Below are positions 36,304 through 48,700 of a stretch of 64,000 nt of DNA, one piece after another (positions within the stretch are counted from its first letter, which is position 1; each line of letters begins with the position of its first letter). Under the pieces are notes generated by a model. It ran no database searches, had not been told where the DNA came from, and saw only the letters and a list, made by a program, of their open reading frames with translations. Made by a program: the position numbers and the translations under genes. This stretch comes from Marinilabilia salmonicolor JCM 21150. Its GTDB lineage: Bacteria; Bacteroidota; Bacteroidia; Bacteroidales; Marinilabiliaceae. The stretch spans positions 248,001-312,000 of the forward strand of contig NZ_AJKI01000002.1 of assembly GCF_000259075.1 (NCBI RefSeq), read 5' to 3'.

Positions 36304-36578
36304 TTAAAGATCAGCCTTATTCTCATCAGGGATCTCATCCATAAGAACAATGGTATGATTGTCATGACATTCCACCACCCCTTGTTTGCATTTAAAGGAA
36401 TGGTCATATCCGTCTTTTCCGATGACCCGGACAGTCCCCCGAATCAGAGTGGAGATTATGGGAGCATGATCGCGCAACAGCACAAAACGTCCTGCGGCTC
36501 CGGGAACTTCAACCATTCCTACGTGTCCGTCGTAAAGAATTTTCTCAGGCGTAATTATCTCCAGATAAAGATCTTCCA

Positions 36579-36579
<1 letters not shown>
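36304..36579 (-). CDS. atpC: F-type ATP synthase epsilon subunit
   Basis: A 91-residue short-form epsilon subunit. LYLEIITPEKILYDGHVGMVEVPGAAGRFVLLRDHAPIISTL is the conserved beta-sandwich of the F1 central stalk; the C-terminal inhibitory helical hairpin present in E. coli is missing, as is usual in Bacteroidota. The ATG at 36579 shares one base with the stop of atpD (TGATG), so translation is coupled. The other subunits are not in the window, consistent with the split atp gene order known in the phylum. Confidence 0.94.
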
Positions 36580-38123
<1,544 letters not shown>

Positions 38124-38144
38124 TTAATCAAAAAAACGGAGATA

Positions 38145-39116
38145 TTAGCGTGCTCTGGCCATCAAATCATGAGCAAAAGTCTGAAGTTCGTTTTTAATAT
38201 CCTTATTTCCTCCCATTTTTTCAAGGTTTTCAATAGCCCTGGAGAAGAAATCATCACGTTTTTTTCGGGTTAATTCAGAAACTCCGGCTTCATCAAAAAG
38301 ATGAGTCACAGCGGCAATTTTATCTTCCGCTAAATACTCCTTACGTTCCAACCAATCCAAAAGTTCCTTTTTTGATTCATTTTCTAAACGGTTCAGAGCG
38401 GTAATCAGAAGAAAAGTTTTTTTGTTGGTAAGAATATCATTTCCAATTCTTTTCCCGAAGGCCTCCTGGTCTCCATATACATCCAGCCAGTCGTCCTGAA
38501 GTTGAAAAGCCATGCCGATATCCTGTCCGAATTTGTAGAGCAGGCTGCAATCGCGCAAGCTTCCTCCTCCCAGAATCCCCCCGATTTTCAGGCTGGCACC
38601 AATAAGCACGGCCGTTTTCAAACGAATCATATCCAGGTATCCGTCTTCTGTAACGTCGGTAGTTTTTTCAAAATCCATATCGAATTGCTGCCCTTCACAC
38701 ACTTCCGTTGCTGTTTTGTTAAACACCTCAAGTACCTGCGGAAGCACCCCGACCGGACTCTTTGCCATCAATTCATAGGCTTTAATCAGCATTACATCTC
38801 CTGAAAGAATGGCGGTATTGTTATCCCATTTTTCATGTACCGTCGGTTGGTTCCGACGAACCGAAGACTGATCCATAATATCATCGTGCAGAAGGGTGAA
38901 ATTATGAAAAACCTCAAGCCCGATAGCCGGAAGAACAGCTGCTGAATAGTCACCAAAAAGTGCAGCAGAAGTAAGGCATAAAGCAGGCCTTAATCTTTTC
39001 CCTCCCAGAGAAAGAATGTACTTAACGGGATCGTAAAGACCCTCAGGTCTGAGCGGACGTTCCAGCATCCTGATTTGATCATCAATAATCTGGCGGAAAT
39101 CTTCAATTTTGGACAT
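38145..39116 (-). CDS. Polyprenyl synthetase
   Basis: A 323-residue trans-prenyltransferase. The first aspartate-rich motif is LLHDDIMDQS and the second LQDDWLDVYG. GGKRLRP is the substrate-binding segment. It condenses isopentenyl diphosphate with an allylic diphosphate to make a long-chain prenyl diphosphate used for menaquinone or other lipids. Chain length cannot be read with certainty. It follows the RND exporter gene by 6 bases and lies 48 bases before atpD. Confidence 0.93.
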   Translation of the reverse strand: MSKIEDFRQIIDDQIRMLERPLRPEGLYDPVKYILSLGGKRLRPALCLTSAALFGDYSAAVLPAIGLEVFHNFTLLHDDIMDQSSVRRNQPTVHEKWDNNTAILSGDVMLIKAYELMAKSPVGVLPQVLEVFNKTATEVCEGQQFDMDFEKTTDVTEDGYLDMIRLKTAVLIGASLKIGGILGGGSLRDCSLLYKFGQDIGMAFQLQDDWLDVYGDQEAFGKRIGNDILTNKKTFLLITALNRLENESKKELLDWLERKEYLAEDKIAAVTHLFDEAGVSELTRKKRDDFFSRAIENLEKMGGNKDIKNELQTFAHDLMARAR

Positions 39117-39122
39117 AGTATC

Positions 39123-41549
39123 CTATTTTTGAGTAGGCTCCGGATCCTCTGACATATTGGATTTGCCGGAATTCTGATCTATTTTCAGTTCATCATAATC
39201 AATATCTTCTTCCTCGTTGTAAATGGTCAACATTGGTTCCTTAAACGATTCGTTGGTGATCAATCGCTCCAGTCCCAGTAATAATGAAGGAAGCAATATC
39301 AGATTGGAGAACAAAGCAACCAAAAGGGTAAACGCCACCAATGCTCCCAAAGCAACAGTTCCTCCAAACCCCGACACCGTAAATATACCAAATCCGAAGA
39401 AAAGTATAATAGAAGTATAAATCATACTTCGACCGGTCTCCTTCAAAGCCAGCACTGTAGCGGCCCGTATGCTCCAGTTGGTTTGTCCCAGCTCCTGCCT
39501 GTATTTGGCCAGAAAATGGATGGTATCATCCACGGAAATACCAAACGCAATGCTGAATACCAGAATAGTGGAAGGTTTGATGGGAATTTCAAAAAAGCCC
39601 ATTAAAGCAGCAGTGGTAATTAGTGGGACAAGGTTAGGGAATAACGAAACCACAACCATTCTTTTGGATCTGAACATCCAGGCCATAAAGGTAGCAATCA
39701 ACAAAACGGCCAGACCAAGGCTGATGAAAAGATTTCGGATCAGATAATCGGTCCCTTTAAAAAACACCACGCTGGAACCGGTTACCGATGTATCATACTC
39801 GGAAGAAGGGAAAACAGAATCAACAACAGCCCTTATTTCTTTGTCCAGCTCTATCATCCTGGTGGTTCCCACATCTGCCATCCTAAAGCTAATTCTGGCT
39901 TTTTGCTGTGTTGAGTCAACAAAAGAACGGACAATTCCGGCTCCAGTACTGCCCCCCTGTGGCAAATAAGAAAGAATAAAATTACGGTCCATGGCTCCGG
40001 GAATACTGTAATAAGCCGGATTTCCATTGTAATAAGCCTGACGGGAAAATTTAACCACATTCAACAAAGACAACCCTTGAGAAAGCTCGGGAAATTTTTG
40101 CAATTCTTTCTGCAACCCATCCATTTTCTGAAGTGTACTCTGCGCAATAACTGACTTGGGCTTCTTTGTGTCTATCATTATCTCCAGAGGCATCAATCCG
40201 CTAAAATGTTTTTCGAAGAATTTTAAATCCTTGTACAAATAGTGATCATGGGGCACGTCATCGAGCATAAACCCGGTGGTTTTCATATTTGAAATCCCAT
40301 ACCCTCCAAATACCAACAGAACGATCGTTCCCAGAAAAACAATTTTCTTATGCCTCAATGAAATATGCACCAGCTTGTTGATGATTTTTTCAAAGAATGG
40401 TCGCTCAAGATGCTGAACATGACGTTCTTTGGGATCATCCAGAAAACTAAAGATAATCGGAATCATCAATAAGGAGAGCACAAAAACCATCATAATATTG
40501 ATAGCGGCCATGATTCCGAACTCAATGAGCAGATCACTACTTGTAAATATAAAGGTAGCAAAGCCACTGGCTGTAGTCAGATTTGTCAGAAAAGTAGCGT
40601 TACCTATCTTACGAATAACCCGCTGCAGCGATTTTATTTTATTCCCGTGATTCCTAAACTCATGATGAAACTTATTGAGAAGAAATACTGAGTTTGGTAT
40701 GCCTATCACAATAATCAAAGGCGGAATCATCCCCGTGAGAATGGTGACTTTGAAGCCCATAATTCCCTGCCAGCCAAGAGCCCAGATAACTGCTACACCA
40801 ACCACCAGCATAGAAAAAATGGTAACCTTAAAAGATCGGAAAAACAGGAAAATAATGATTGCGGTAATTCCAAGAGCCAGCCAAATGAACATATTCAGCT
40901 CTTTCTTTATCATCTCGGCCGTTTCAACACGGATGAAGGGTAGCCCGGAATAATGTAATTCGTTATCGGTAGCCTGCTCATAAGTACGCCCCTGCTCCTT
41001 GATGGATTCAATCAATCCAACCCGGGCAGGACTCTCCAGTACTTCCTTGTCAAGAGTAATACCCAACAGATAAGCATCTGTTTCAGGATTATACAGCAAC
41101 CCTTCATAAAAAGGCAACCGGTTAAAAATATTTTTTAATGAATCCAGCGTTCCCTGCTCCGGGGAATCGTTAAAAACAGATTGTACAGCAAATTTCCTGT
41201 TTTTCTGATCACGAATCAACTGGTAAGAGTCGGAAGCTGAAAGCACCGAAGTAACCCCGTTGATGTCTTCAATATTTTGAGACAACTGCTGCCAATTCTG
41301 AAAATGACCTGCCTCGAAAAAAGAAGAATCCTGAACCCCAAGTACAATAAGGTTTCCCTCATTCCCAAACTGCTCTGCAAACGCCTCATATTCCTCATAA
41401 ACAGGATCATCCTCCGGCAACAACGGGGCATACTGATAAGACATCTCTATCTTGCGTGACTGAAACCCCATAAAAACAGTTATAAGGCCCAAAACAATCA
41501 GAATAGGGAGCCGGTTTCGAAGAATAAAACTGGCAATACGAATCCACAT
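39123..41549 (-). CDS. RND/MMPL-type membrane exporter
   Basis: An 808-residue membrane protein of the RND superfamily with two repeats of one plus five spans and two large external loops. Span 1 is RNRLPILIVLGLITVFMGF; the second repeat begins at RHKKIVFLGTIVLLVFGGYGI; the conserved segment FSIAFGISVDDTIHFLAKYRQE holds the proton-relay Asp pair. It has no linked adaptor or TolC gene and belongs to the type (MMPL, hopanoid- or lipid-exporting) that works alone in the inner membrane. Its C-terminus is cytoplasmic and acidic. Substrate unknown; co-transcribed with the polyprenyl synthetase gene. Confidence 0.9.
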   Translation of the reverse strand: MWIRIASFILRNRLPILIVLGLITVFMGFQSRKIEMSYQYAPLLPEDDPVYEEYEAFAEQFGNEGNLIVLGVQDSSFFEAGHFQNWQQLSQNIEDINGVTSVLSASDSYQLIRDQKNRKFAVQSVFNDSPEQGTLDSLKNIFNRLPFYEGLLYNPETDAYLLGITLDKEVLESPARVGLIESIKEQGRTYEQATDNELHYSGLPFIRVETAEMIKKELNMFIWLALGITAIIIFLFFRSFKVTIFSMLVVGVAVIWALGWQGIMGFKVTILTGMIPPLIIVIGIPNSVFLLNKFHHEFRNHGNKIKSLQRVIRKIGNATFLTNLTTASGFATFIFTSSDLLIEFGIMAAINIMMVFVLSLLMIPIIFSFLDDPKERHVQHLERPFFEKIINKLVHISLRHKKIVFLGTIVLLVFGGYGISNMKTTGFMLDDVPHDHYLYKDLKFFEKHFSGLMPLEIMIDTKKPKSVIAQSTLQKMDGLQKELQKFPELSQGLSLLNVVKFSRQAYYNGNPAYYSIPGAMDRNFILSYLPQGGSTGAGIVRSFVDSTQQKARISFRMADVGTTRMIELDKEIRAVVDSVFPSSEYDTSVTGSSVVFFKGTDYLIRNLFISLGLAVLLIATFMAWMFRSKRMVVVSLFPNLVPLITTAALMGFFEIPIKPSTILVFSIAFGISVDDTIHFLAKYRQELGQTNWSIRAATVLALKETGRSMIYTSIILFFGFGIFTVSGFGGTVALGALVAFTLLVALFSNLILLPSLLLGLERLITNESFKEPMLTIYNEEEDIDYDELKIDQNSGKSNMSEDPEPTQK

Positions 41550-41657
41550 ACAACAAAAAATTACCTGAGGTTTACACCCAAAAATGATGCGAATTTAGGA
41601 AAAAACAGGGATTTTTGCTTTGTTAAAAGCCGCTTTAAGCTTTGTTAATACATTCTG

Positions 41658-42629
41658 CTAAAACATGGTTTGCTCAAACAATCCTCTTTTCCGTCCCTGT
41701 TTTCTTCCAAAGTAAAAGGAAAAATCGATAAATGGCCACAAAGAAAAGAATCTTTTTCCAAAACGTCCCATACCAACAATATACCCGCCGGATAGCGACA
41801 AATTCCTGAAAGGGAAATACTCTACAGAAGATTGTTGCTCAACAGCCAGCCCTGAAGGGAATTTCCCCACCAGACCTCTTAATTCACCTCGTGCATACAA
41901 CACCGGATTGATTCTCCAATCTCCTCTGAAACCAAGGGTTCCGTACAGTCCTTTTCCGGCATAAGCTCTGCTTCTTGGAGTAACCAGATGCCGTTCCTCA
42001 ATATATATCTCTTCGTCGGTAAAAGCAAAACCATAATCAAGAGCAAGAAAGGCGGTAAGAACCAAAAAAGGCTGATGAGGATTACAGTCCATCACATCGT
42101 AGAAGGGCTTACTTATCATCAATTGGTTTTTGACGGAAATGGTTAAGGGTACACCGGTGAGCGAATCTGCCGGAAAAGGTCCACCTTTGTCATAAACCTG
42201 TTTCAAGCCGGGCCAGGAAGAATAAGCTCCATGAAGAGAAGAAACCCAAAGGTCGCCTCTCGAAATTTCCCGTTTCACAAAAACATTGGGAATCCAGTAA
42301 TCGAGGCCCAGCCATGTTTGCAACTCAACCCCCTGGCTGATTCCGTAACGGGAAGCTGAAGCCAGACTCACATTTCCGGCCTTAGAATAAGAGGTGGCTG
42401 CCGTTCCTGCACTCCAGATCTGATCATCTCTGAGATCGGTTCGATTAGGATCAGTGGTTTGTAGTTGATTGAAAAAATTTCCCTCGCCGGCGTTTCTTTT
42501 TCGTTTTTGGTAATCTTCAGTGACTTTCTCTGCCTGACTGCGTTTTTTGAAAGGCCATATTTGTGCCTGACTGTCTCCGGCAAACAGAAACAGTCCAAAA
42601 AACAAGAGAAAAAGAAGTTTTTTTATCAT
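41658..42629 (-). CDS. Exported hypothetical protein, probably outer membrane
   Basis: A 323-residue protein with a signal peptide (MIKKLLFLLFFGLFLFAGDSQAQ). The mature part has alternating hydrophobic and polar residues with many aromatics (VELQTWLGLDYWIPNVF, GLYGTLGFRGDWRINPVLYARGELR, LSLSGGYIVGMG, SLWPFIDFSFYFGRKQ), the pattern of an outer-membrane beta barrel ending near a C-terminal Phe. Family not recognised. The start was moved to the ATG at 42629 because the longer frame starts with GTG ahead of the signal peptide. Confidence 0.72.
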   Translation of the reverse strand: MIKKLLFLLFFGLFLFAGDSQAQIWPFKKRSQAEKVTEDYQKRKRNAGEGNFFNQLQTTDPNRTDLRDDQIWSAGTAATSYSKAGNVSLASASRYGISQGVELQTWLGLDYWIPNVFVKREISRGDLWVSSLHGAYSSWPGLKQVYDKGGPFPADSLTGVPLTISVKNQLMISKPFYDVMDCNPHQPFLVLTAFLALDYGFAFTDEEIYIEERHLVTPRSRAYAGKGLYGTLGFRGDWRINPVLYARGELRGLVGKFPSGLAVEQQSSVEYFPFRNLSLSGGYIVGMGRFGKRFFSLWPFIDFSFYFGRKQGRKRGLFEQTMF

Positions 42630-43172
42630 AACCCGGCAGCAAAGAGTTTTCACAGTATTCTTTAAACGGAAAACAAATCGTTAAAGTGCCCCAAATTCAA
42701 TGAATTAACAAAACTTCTTTATGAATGGACGCATACTTGTGACTGACAGCCTCCGTTTACCGATGATTTTCGTGTCTTCACCGGAAACTCAGAGGACTTC
42801 CTTCGTTTTCTGCGTTTACCAGAGTAGTGCATAATTACCTTTGATAATCATTTTGAATCCGGGCAACTTTTCTTTGGGGAATTTTGCCCAATCCGTGAAA
42901 ACCAAAAAGAACACTAAAAAACATACAACACATGAAACGGGCAAGGAACTTAAACTTCTTGAAATTGTCACAAAAGTGCATATTTAAAAGGATTTCGAGT
43001 TCCATTAGACCTTAAAAATAAAAGCTTAAACTAATGAAACGAACGTGATATTTTTTAAGCTTAATACCACAAAAGAATATGTTTAAAAAATATTATACGA
43101 GAGCGAAGCGGTTCCATTCGTTCTTAAATTTTCAATTAGTTTTTTATCAGATAATTACAAAATTTTAAACGA
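42630..43172 (+). promoter_or_regulatory. 540-base gap before the efflux operon, with candidate promoter
   Basis: TACCTTTG at 42836-42843, with TTTA 17 bases upstream, resembles a promoter reading toward tolC and would leave a 320-base leader. A short inverted repeat AAGCTTAA (about 43023-43030) / TTAAGCTT (about 43058-43065) lies in it. No convincing gene is seen; two short frames of about 27 and 37 codons look like chance. Confidence 0.3.
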
Positions 43173-44549
43173 ATGAAATTCGGACACCTGAAATTACGAG
43201 GACTTCTGTGTGCCATATGCCTTTTGTGGGGAACAACGATCCTTTTGGCTCAACCCGAAGACACCCTGTCATTTACGATAGAACAGGCAATAGAATATGC
43301 CTCTGTTCATGCATATCAGAAAATAAGTTCAGAATATGATGTCGCATCAGCAAAGAAAAAGATATGGGAAACGATTGCTTCGGGCTTACCACAGGTCGAT
43401 TTCTCGGCACAATACAATCATTCCATTGATGTCCCGGTAAGTTTGCTCCCGGCTGAAATTGTCCCCGAAGATATGCGTCCGCCGGGTATTGGCGCCGGAG
43501 ATAAAATACCTGTTTCCTTTGGGACAGCTTACGACGGGAGTTATTCACTCTCCGTATCCCAGATGATTTTTAACGGATCCTATTTCGTGGGACTTCAGGC
43601 CACTCAGGTATTCCTGGATTTAACCAGGCATCAGGCAGCCAAAACAGAAATTGAAATTCGTGATGCGGTGGCCAAAGCCTGTTTTCTTGTCCTGTCGGCA
43701 GATGAAAATCTGAAAGCATTTGAAGAAAACCTGAACGTGAACAAAACATTGCTCAGGGAAACCCAAGCCCTTTATGAAAACGGTTTTCGGAAATCCATGG
43801 ATGTATCACAACTTAAACTGATGGTTCGGGAATCGGAGAAACAGATTTTAGAAATCAAACGAAATAAAGACGTGGCCCTGGCAGTATTGCGCTTTTCCAT
43901 GGGACTTGATGAAGAACAACCGGTTAAACTCACCGAAGATTTTACATCCCTTTCCCGAAAAGCTACCAATGGCGAGGTAAAAAAATCAGGATGGTCACCC
44001 GAAGAGCATATTGATTATAAGTTGGCCTCAACCAACGTAGAAAGTGAAAAACTGCAACTCAATAATATCAGAGTTCAGTATTTGCCGAAGATTAACGCCT
44101 TTTACACCTATCAAAAAACAGGTTACGGAGATGATTGGAACATCTTTGGAGACGAATGGTACAAGTCTCAGTTTGTAGGATTATCCGTTTCAGTCCCGGT
44201 TTTCTCCTCAGGAATGCGAAATGCACAGGCACTTCAGCAAAAACTGGCATGGAAAAAAAGTAAAAACATCAGAACCCAAACCATGCAGCAAATAAAAACT
44301 CAGGGCTTAACTGCTTTGACCGATTACAACAGTGCAATAGACCAGTACGAAATTGCTTCGGAAAGCAGGATGCTCGCACTCGATATATATGAAAAAACAA
44401 AAACCAGGTTTTCCAACGGCATGACCGGCAGTTTTGAACTAACTCAACAACAAGGTCAATACATCCAGGCACAAATAAATCATGTCAGGGCTGCACTGGC
44501 GGTACTAAACTCCAGGAATGCCTACCTGAAAGCAACCGGAAAACTATAA
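43173..44549 (+). CDS. TolC-family outer membrane channel
   Basis: A 458-residue protein with a signal peptide (cleavage after LLLAQ) and the long helices of TolC. Two repeats are visible, each with the DSNLETAREVL-type helical hairpin; the second contains GLTALTDYNSAIDQYEIASESRM and FSNGMTGSFELTQQQGQ. It forms the outer-membrane duct of a tripartite efflux pump together with the adaptor and permease encoded next. It is the first gene of the operon; the adaptor follows 29 bases later. Cargo unknown. Confidence 0.92.
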   Translation: MKFGHLKLRGLLCAICLLWGTTILLAQPEDTLSFTIEQAIEYASVHAYQKISSEYDVASAKKKIWETIASGLPQVDFSAQYNHSIDVPVSLLPAEIVPEDMRPPGIGAGDKIPVSFGTAYDGSYSLSVSQMIFNGSYFVGLQATQVFLDLTRHQAAKTEIEIRDAVAKACFLVLSADENLKAFEENLNVNKTLLRETQALYENGFRKSMDVSQLKLMVRESEKQILEIKRNKDVALAVLRFSMGLDEEQPVKLTEDFTSLSRKATNGEVKKSGWSPEEHIDYKLASTNVESEKLQLNNIRVQYLPKINAFYTYQKTGYGDDWNIFGDEWYKSQFVGLSVSVPVFSSGMRNAQALQQKLAWKKSKNIRTQTMQQIKTQGLTALTDYNSAIDQYEIASESRMLALDIYEKTKTRFSNGMTGSFELTQQQGQYIQAQINHVRAALAVLNSRNAYLKATGKL

Positions 44550-44578
44550 AATTTAAACACAACCAAAAAAAATGAACC

Positions 44579-45715
44579 ATGATACGATTATTCCTTCTTT
44601 TAACTCTTCCGGTTTTAATTTTTCTGACAGGAGGATGTAGCGCAAATGCTCCGGCTGATCAACAGGAAATAAAAAAGGAGCAACTCGAAAATTACAGAAA
44701 AGAATTAAACGAGCTTAAGGAAAAGATTGCTGACCTGGAAGCCGAACTGAATACAGATACACCGGTAAATGCCGTAAATGTGGAGACTTCAATACTAAAG
44801 CCCATAGATTTTGAACAATTTATTGAGGCATCAGGAATCGTATCTACAGACCGGAATATTGTTGTAAGCCCGGAGACGCCCGGCATCATTCAATCCATTC
44901 TGGTTACGGAAGGCGATGAAGTCAAAAAAGGGCAGATACTCGCTAAACTGAACACCGAATCCATTCAGCAGTCAATTGAAGAAATAAAGGTAAACCTGCG
45001 GTTGGCCACAACCCTTTTTGAACGCAGAAAAAACCTTTGGGAGCAAAACATTGGAAGTGAAGTGGAACTACTCCAGGCTGAATCTAATATGATGGCTCTA
45101 CAAAAAAAACTTCAGGGTCTGGAAGCTCAGATGGATATGGCAGTTGTAAAAGCCCCGATCCCCGGAGTTGTGGATAATTTACTCCAGAAACAGGGAGAAA
45201 TGGCCGGACCATCAATCCCCTTTGCCCGAATTGTGAACCTGGAGGATATCTATATTACTGCTGATGTTTCTGAGGAGTATCTGAACAAAATAAATCAGGG
45301 CGACTCAGTGGATGTGTTTTTCCCGGTTCTGGGAATTCTCAAAAAGGCAACTGTTTTCAGGACTTCGGCGGTGATTGACCCGGACAGCAGAACCTTTTCT
45401 ATCAGGGCCAATCTGGACAACAATGACCTGAGTCTGCAACCAAACCTGATGGGTGAAATGAGAATGCGAATCTCACGTATTCCGAATGCCCTGGTGGTAC
45501 CGTCTATTCTGGTTAAAAAGGATTTTAACGGAGAGTTTATATTTGTTGTTTCCGAAGGTAAAAACGGGATTCTAAGAGCCGGAAAAAGATACATTATCTC
45601 AGGCATTAAAGACAACAATAACACCGTGGTTACAGAAGGACTGAAAGAAGGCACGGAAATTATCACCAAAGGATTTGCTCAGGTTGCCGATGGTTCTGTC
45701 CTGAATGTTAAATAA
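44579..45715 (+). CDS. RND efflux periplasmic adaptor lipoprotein
   Basis: A 378-residue membrane-fusion protein with a lipobox Cys20 (FLTGGCSAN). A helical coiled coil is at about 30-65 (QLENYRKELNELKEKIADLE), the lipoyl half-motifs are ETPGIIQSILVTEGDEVKKGQILAKLNTE and VVKAPIPGVVDNLLQKQGEM, and the beta-barrel and membrane-proximal domains follow. It joins the permease to TolC. The extra N-terminal coiled coil ahead of the first lipoyl half is unusual for the family. The permease gene begins inside its last codons or 16 bases after its stop. Confidence 0.92.
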   Translation: MIRLFLLLTLPVLIFLTGGCSANAPADQQEIKKEQLENYRKELNELKEKIADLEAELNTDTPVNAVNVETSILKPIDFEQFIEASGIVSTDRNIVVSPETPGIIQSILVTEGDEVKKGQILAKLNTESIQQSIEEIKVNLRLATTLFERRKNLWEQNIGSEVELLQAESNMMALQKKLQGLEAQMDMAVVKAPIPGVVDNLLQKQGEMAGPSIPFARIVNLEDIYITADVSEEYLNKINQGDSVDVFFPVLGILKKATVFRTSAVIDPDSRTFSIRANLDNNDLSLQPNLMGEMRMRISRIPNALVVPSILVKKDFNGEFIFVVSEGKNGILRAGKRYIISGIKDNNNTVVTEGLKEGTEIITKGFAQVADGSVLNVK

Positions 45716-48700
45716 CACAAACACATATCCGATGAATCAATATCCCGACAACGAAAACGACAACGAAAAAAAGGTTGAAAGAAAATTTGCTCCTACTGTT
45801 GCCGCTCTGAAAAACAAAAACACCATATTCATACTAACGGCTTTTCTATTCATCGCCGGATTGATGTCGTACAACAGTATGCAGCGGGAACTGTTTCCTG
45901 AAATCGTTGTTCCCTACATTATGATCTCCACTCCTTATCCGGGAAACAGTCCTCTGGATATTGAAAATCTTGTAACAAGGCCCATCGAAAAAGAACTCAA
46001 AAATCTCACCGGAGTCAAAGAGATGTCCTCCGCATCTTATCAGGATATGAGTCTTATTCTATTGGAATTCGAAACGGATGTTGAGGTTCAAAAAGCACTT
46101 CAGGACACTAAGGACCAGGTTGACAAAGCAAAAAGTGAATTGCCGGATGATTTGGAGACCGACCCCATCACGGAAGATCTGGATTTTTCAGAGTTTCCTG
46201 TCCTTAACATCAACCTTTCGGGAGATTACAGCATTTATGAATTGAAAAAATTTGCCGAAGATCTTCAGGAAGAGTTTGAATCACTTCGTGAAGTACGTGA
46301 AGCTGACATAAAGGGTGTAGATGAGCGGGAAATTAAAGTTCACGTGGATCCTCGTAAGCTCGAGAATACCAACCTTCAATTCAGCGATATTGAATTTGCG
46401 CTAATGTCTGAAAATGTGACCATTGGTGCAGGCGAAATCATTGTTGATGGTACACGCCGGGCGGTGAGAACAGAAGCGGACTATAAGAACATGGATGATA
46501 TCCGCAACACCATCGTAAAAAGTGAGGCAGGAAAAGTAGTGTATCTCAGAGATATTGCACGTATCATCGACGGTTTCGAAGAACGCTCCTCTATTTCAAG
46601 ACTAAACAAACAACCGGTTGTTACGCTGTCGATTGTAAAAAAAGGCGGAGAAAATCTATTGGATGCCACAGACAAAATCTTCTCCATTATCAACAAAAAG
46701 CAAACCGACAACACACTGCCTCAGGATTTGAACATTACCATCACCGACGACCAATCGGTATATATCCGTGACCAGATAAGCAATTTGGAAAACTCCATCA
46801 TCATGGGGATGCTGTTTGTGATGGTAGTGCTTTACCTGTTTATGGGTTTACGAAATGCGATTTTTACAGGACTTGCCATCCCCATGTCGATGTTTATATC
46901 CTTTCTGATATTGGGTGAGACCGGATATACCATAAACACCATGATTCTGTTTGCCCTGCTAATGGCATTGGGAATGCTGGTGGACAACGCCATTGTTGCC
47001 GTGGAAAATACCTACCGCCATTTTGAGGAAGGCTATCCAAGATTTAAAGCCGTTCAGAAAGGAGTGAGCGAAATTGCCATGCCCATCATCAGTTCAACTG
47101 CAACAACTCTGGCGGCATTTTTTCCGTTACTTTTCTGGCCCGGAATTATGGGGGAGTTCATGAAATATCTGCCCATAACCCTGATCATTGTTTTGGCTTC
47201 TTCATTGTTTGTGGCACTGGTTTTAAATCCTGTTTTTGCTTTGCAATTCATGATTCACGAAAAAGCCGGAAAAGAGAAAAAAAATTACCGAAAACTGTTT
47301 ATTATTACCGGAAGTCTGGCATTCATTGGCATTATTAGCTACTTTGCCGGAAGCATTCTTTGGGGTAACCTGATGGTATTACCACTGCTTATATCCCTGC
47401 TTAATATTTATATTCTGAAGCCCGGAGCTTATCAGTTTCAACATAAGGTACTTCCCCGTTTGGAACAGATGTATGAAGCAACGCTCATAAAAGCAATGGG
47501 CCGCAACACCTCCAAATGGCTGTTTTTTGGGATGATTCTGTTGCTTTTCTTTTCTATTGTGTTTTATGGATTGACAAATCCCTTTGTCATTTTCTTTCCT
47601 GACAATGAACCAAAAACCGTGTTCATCACCATGGAATTACCGTTGGGAACAGACATTGAAAAAAGCAACGAAATCTCTTACGAAGCTGAAGCAATCATTG
47701 ATGCAACACTGCAGCCCTACAACCATATCGTTCAATCAGTAGGAGTGAACGTAGGCAACGGAAAAGGGGACTTTTTTGAGGCAAGCCGAAGTCCCAACAA
47801 AGCACTTACAACCATCACATTCCTGGATTATCAATACAGAGATGGCATCAGCACCTCCCAGGTTATGAAAGAGTTATCAGACACCCTTCGCACATATACC
47901 GGCGCCAAATTTTTTGTAGAAAAAGAGGAAAACGGCCCTCCCGTTGGCAAGCCGGTAAACATAGAAATCTCAGGAAATGATTTTGAACCTTTGGTCAATC
48001 TGGCCACCAGAATCAAAAACACCATTGACAACAGTCATATAGAAGGAATTGAGAACCTGGAAATGGACATCAATATGAATAAACCCCAAATGGAAATTCA
48101 TATAGACAGGGATAAAGTTAGACGTATGGGCCTTTCTACCCAAATGGTTGCCGGCGCCTTGCGAACAGCACTTTACGGAGTTAAAGCCGACACCTACAAA
48201 GATGGTGAAGATGAATACGATATTATGATACGTCTGGATGATCGCTTCCGCCATGATGTGACGTCATTGATGAACTTTAAAATAAAAATTGAAAAAGACG
48301 GAGTGAGCTATCACATTCCGATCTCAGCTGTGGCTGATTACACCTATGGATCAACTTATGAAGATATCAAAAGGAAAGATAACACACGGGTGGTAACTCT
48401 TTCCTCCAACGTTATAGAAGGTTATAATGCCAATCAGATTAATACAGACATCAAAAAAATTCTGAACAATGAAGAAATACCGGCCGGCTATAGGTGGAAG
48501 ATGACCGGAGAACAGGAAGACCAGAAAGAAACATCGGACTTTCTTTTTAAGGCTTTGCTGATTGCAGTTGCCCTGATTGCAATGATTCTGGTTACCCAGT
48601 TTAACTCAGTAGCAAAACCGGTGATTATTCTGGCCACCGTATTTCTGAGTACCATTGGTGTTTTCATGGGACTGGGAACCTTTCAGATGGATTTTGTTAT

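Noticed and set aside
42721-43020. Short frames of about 37 and 27 codons before tolC as leader peptides
   Set aside because: No amino-acid bias, no following alternative hairpins and no clear promoter spacing.
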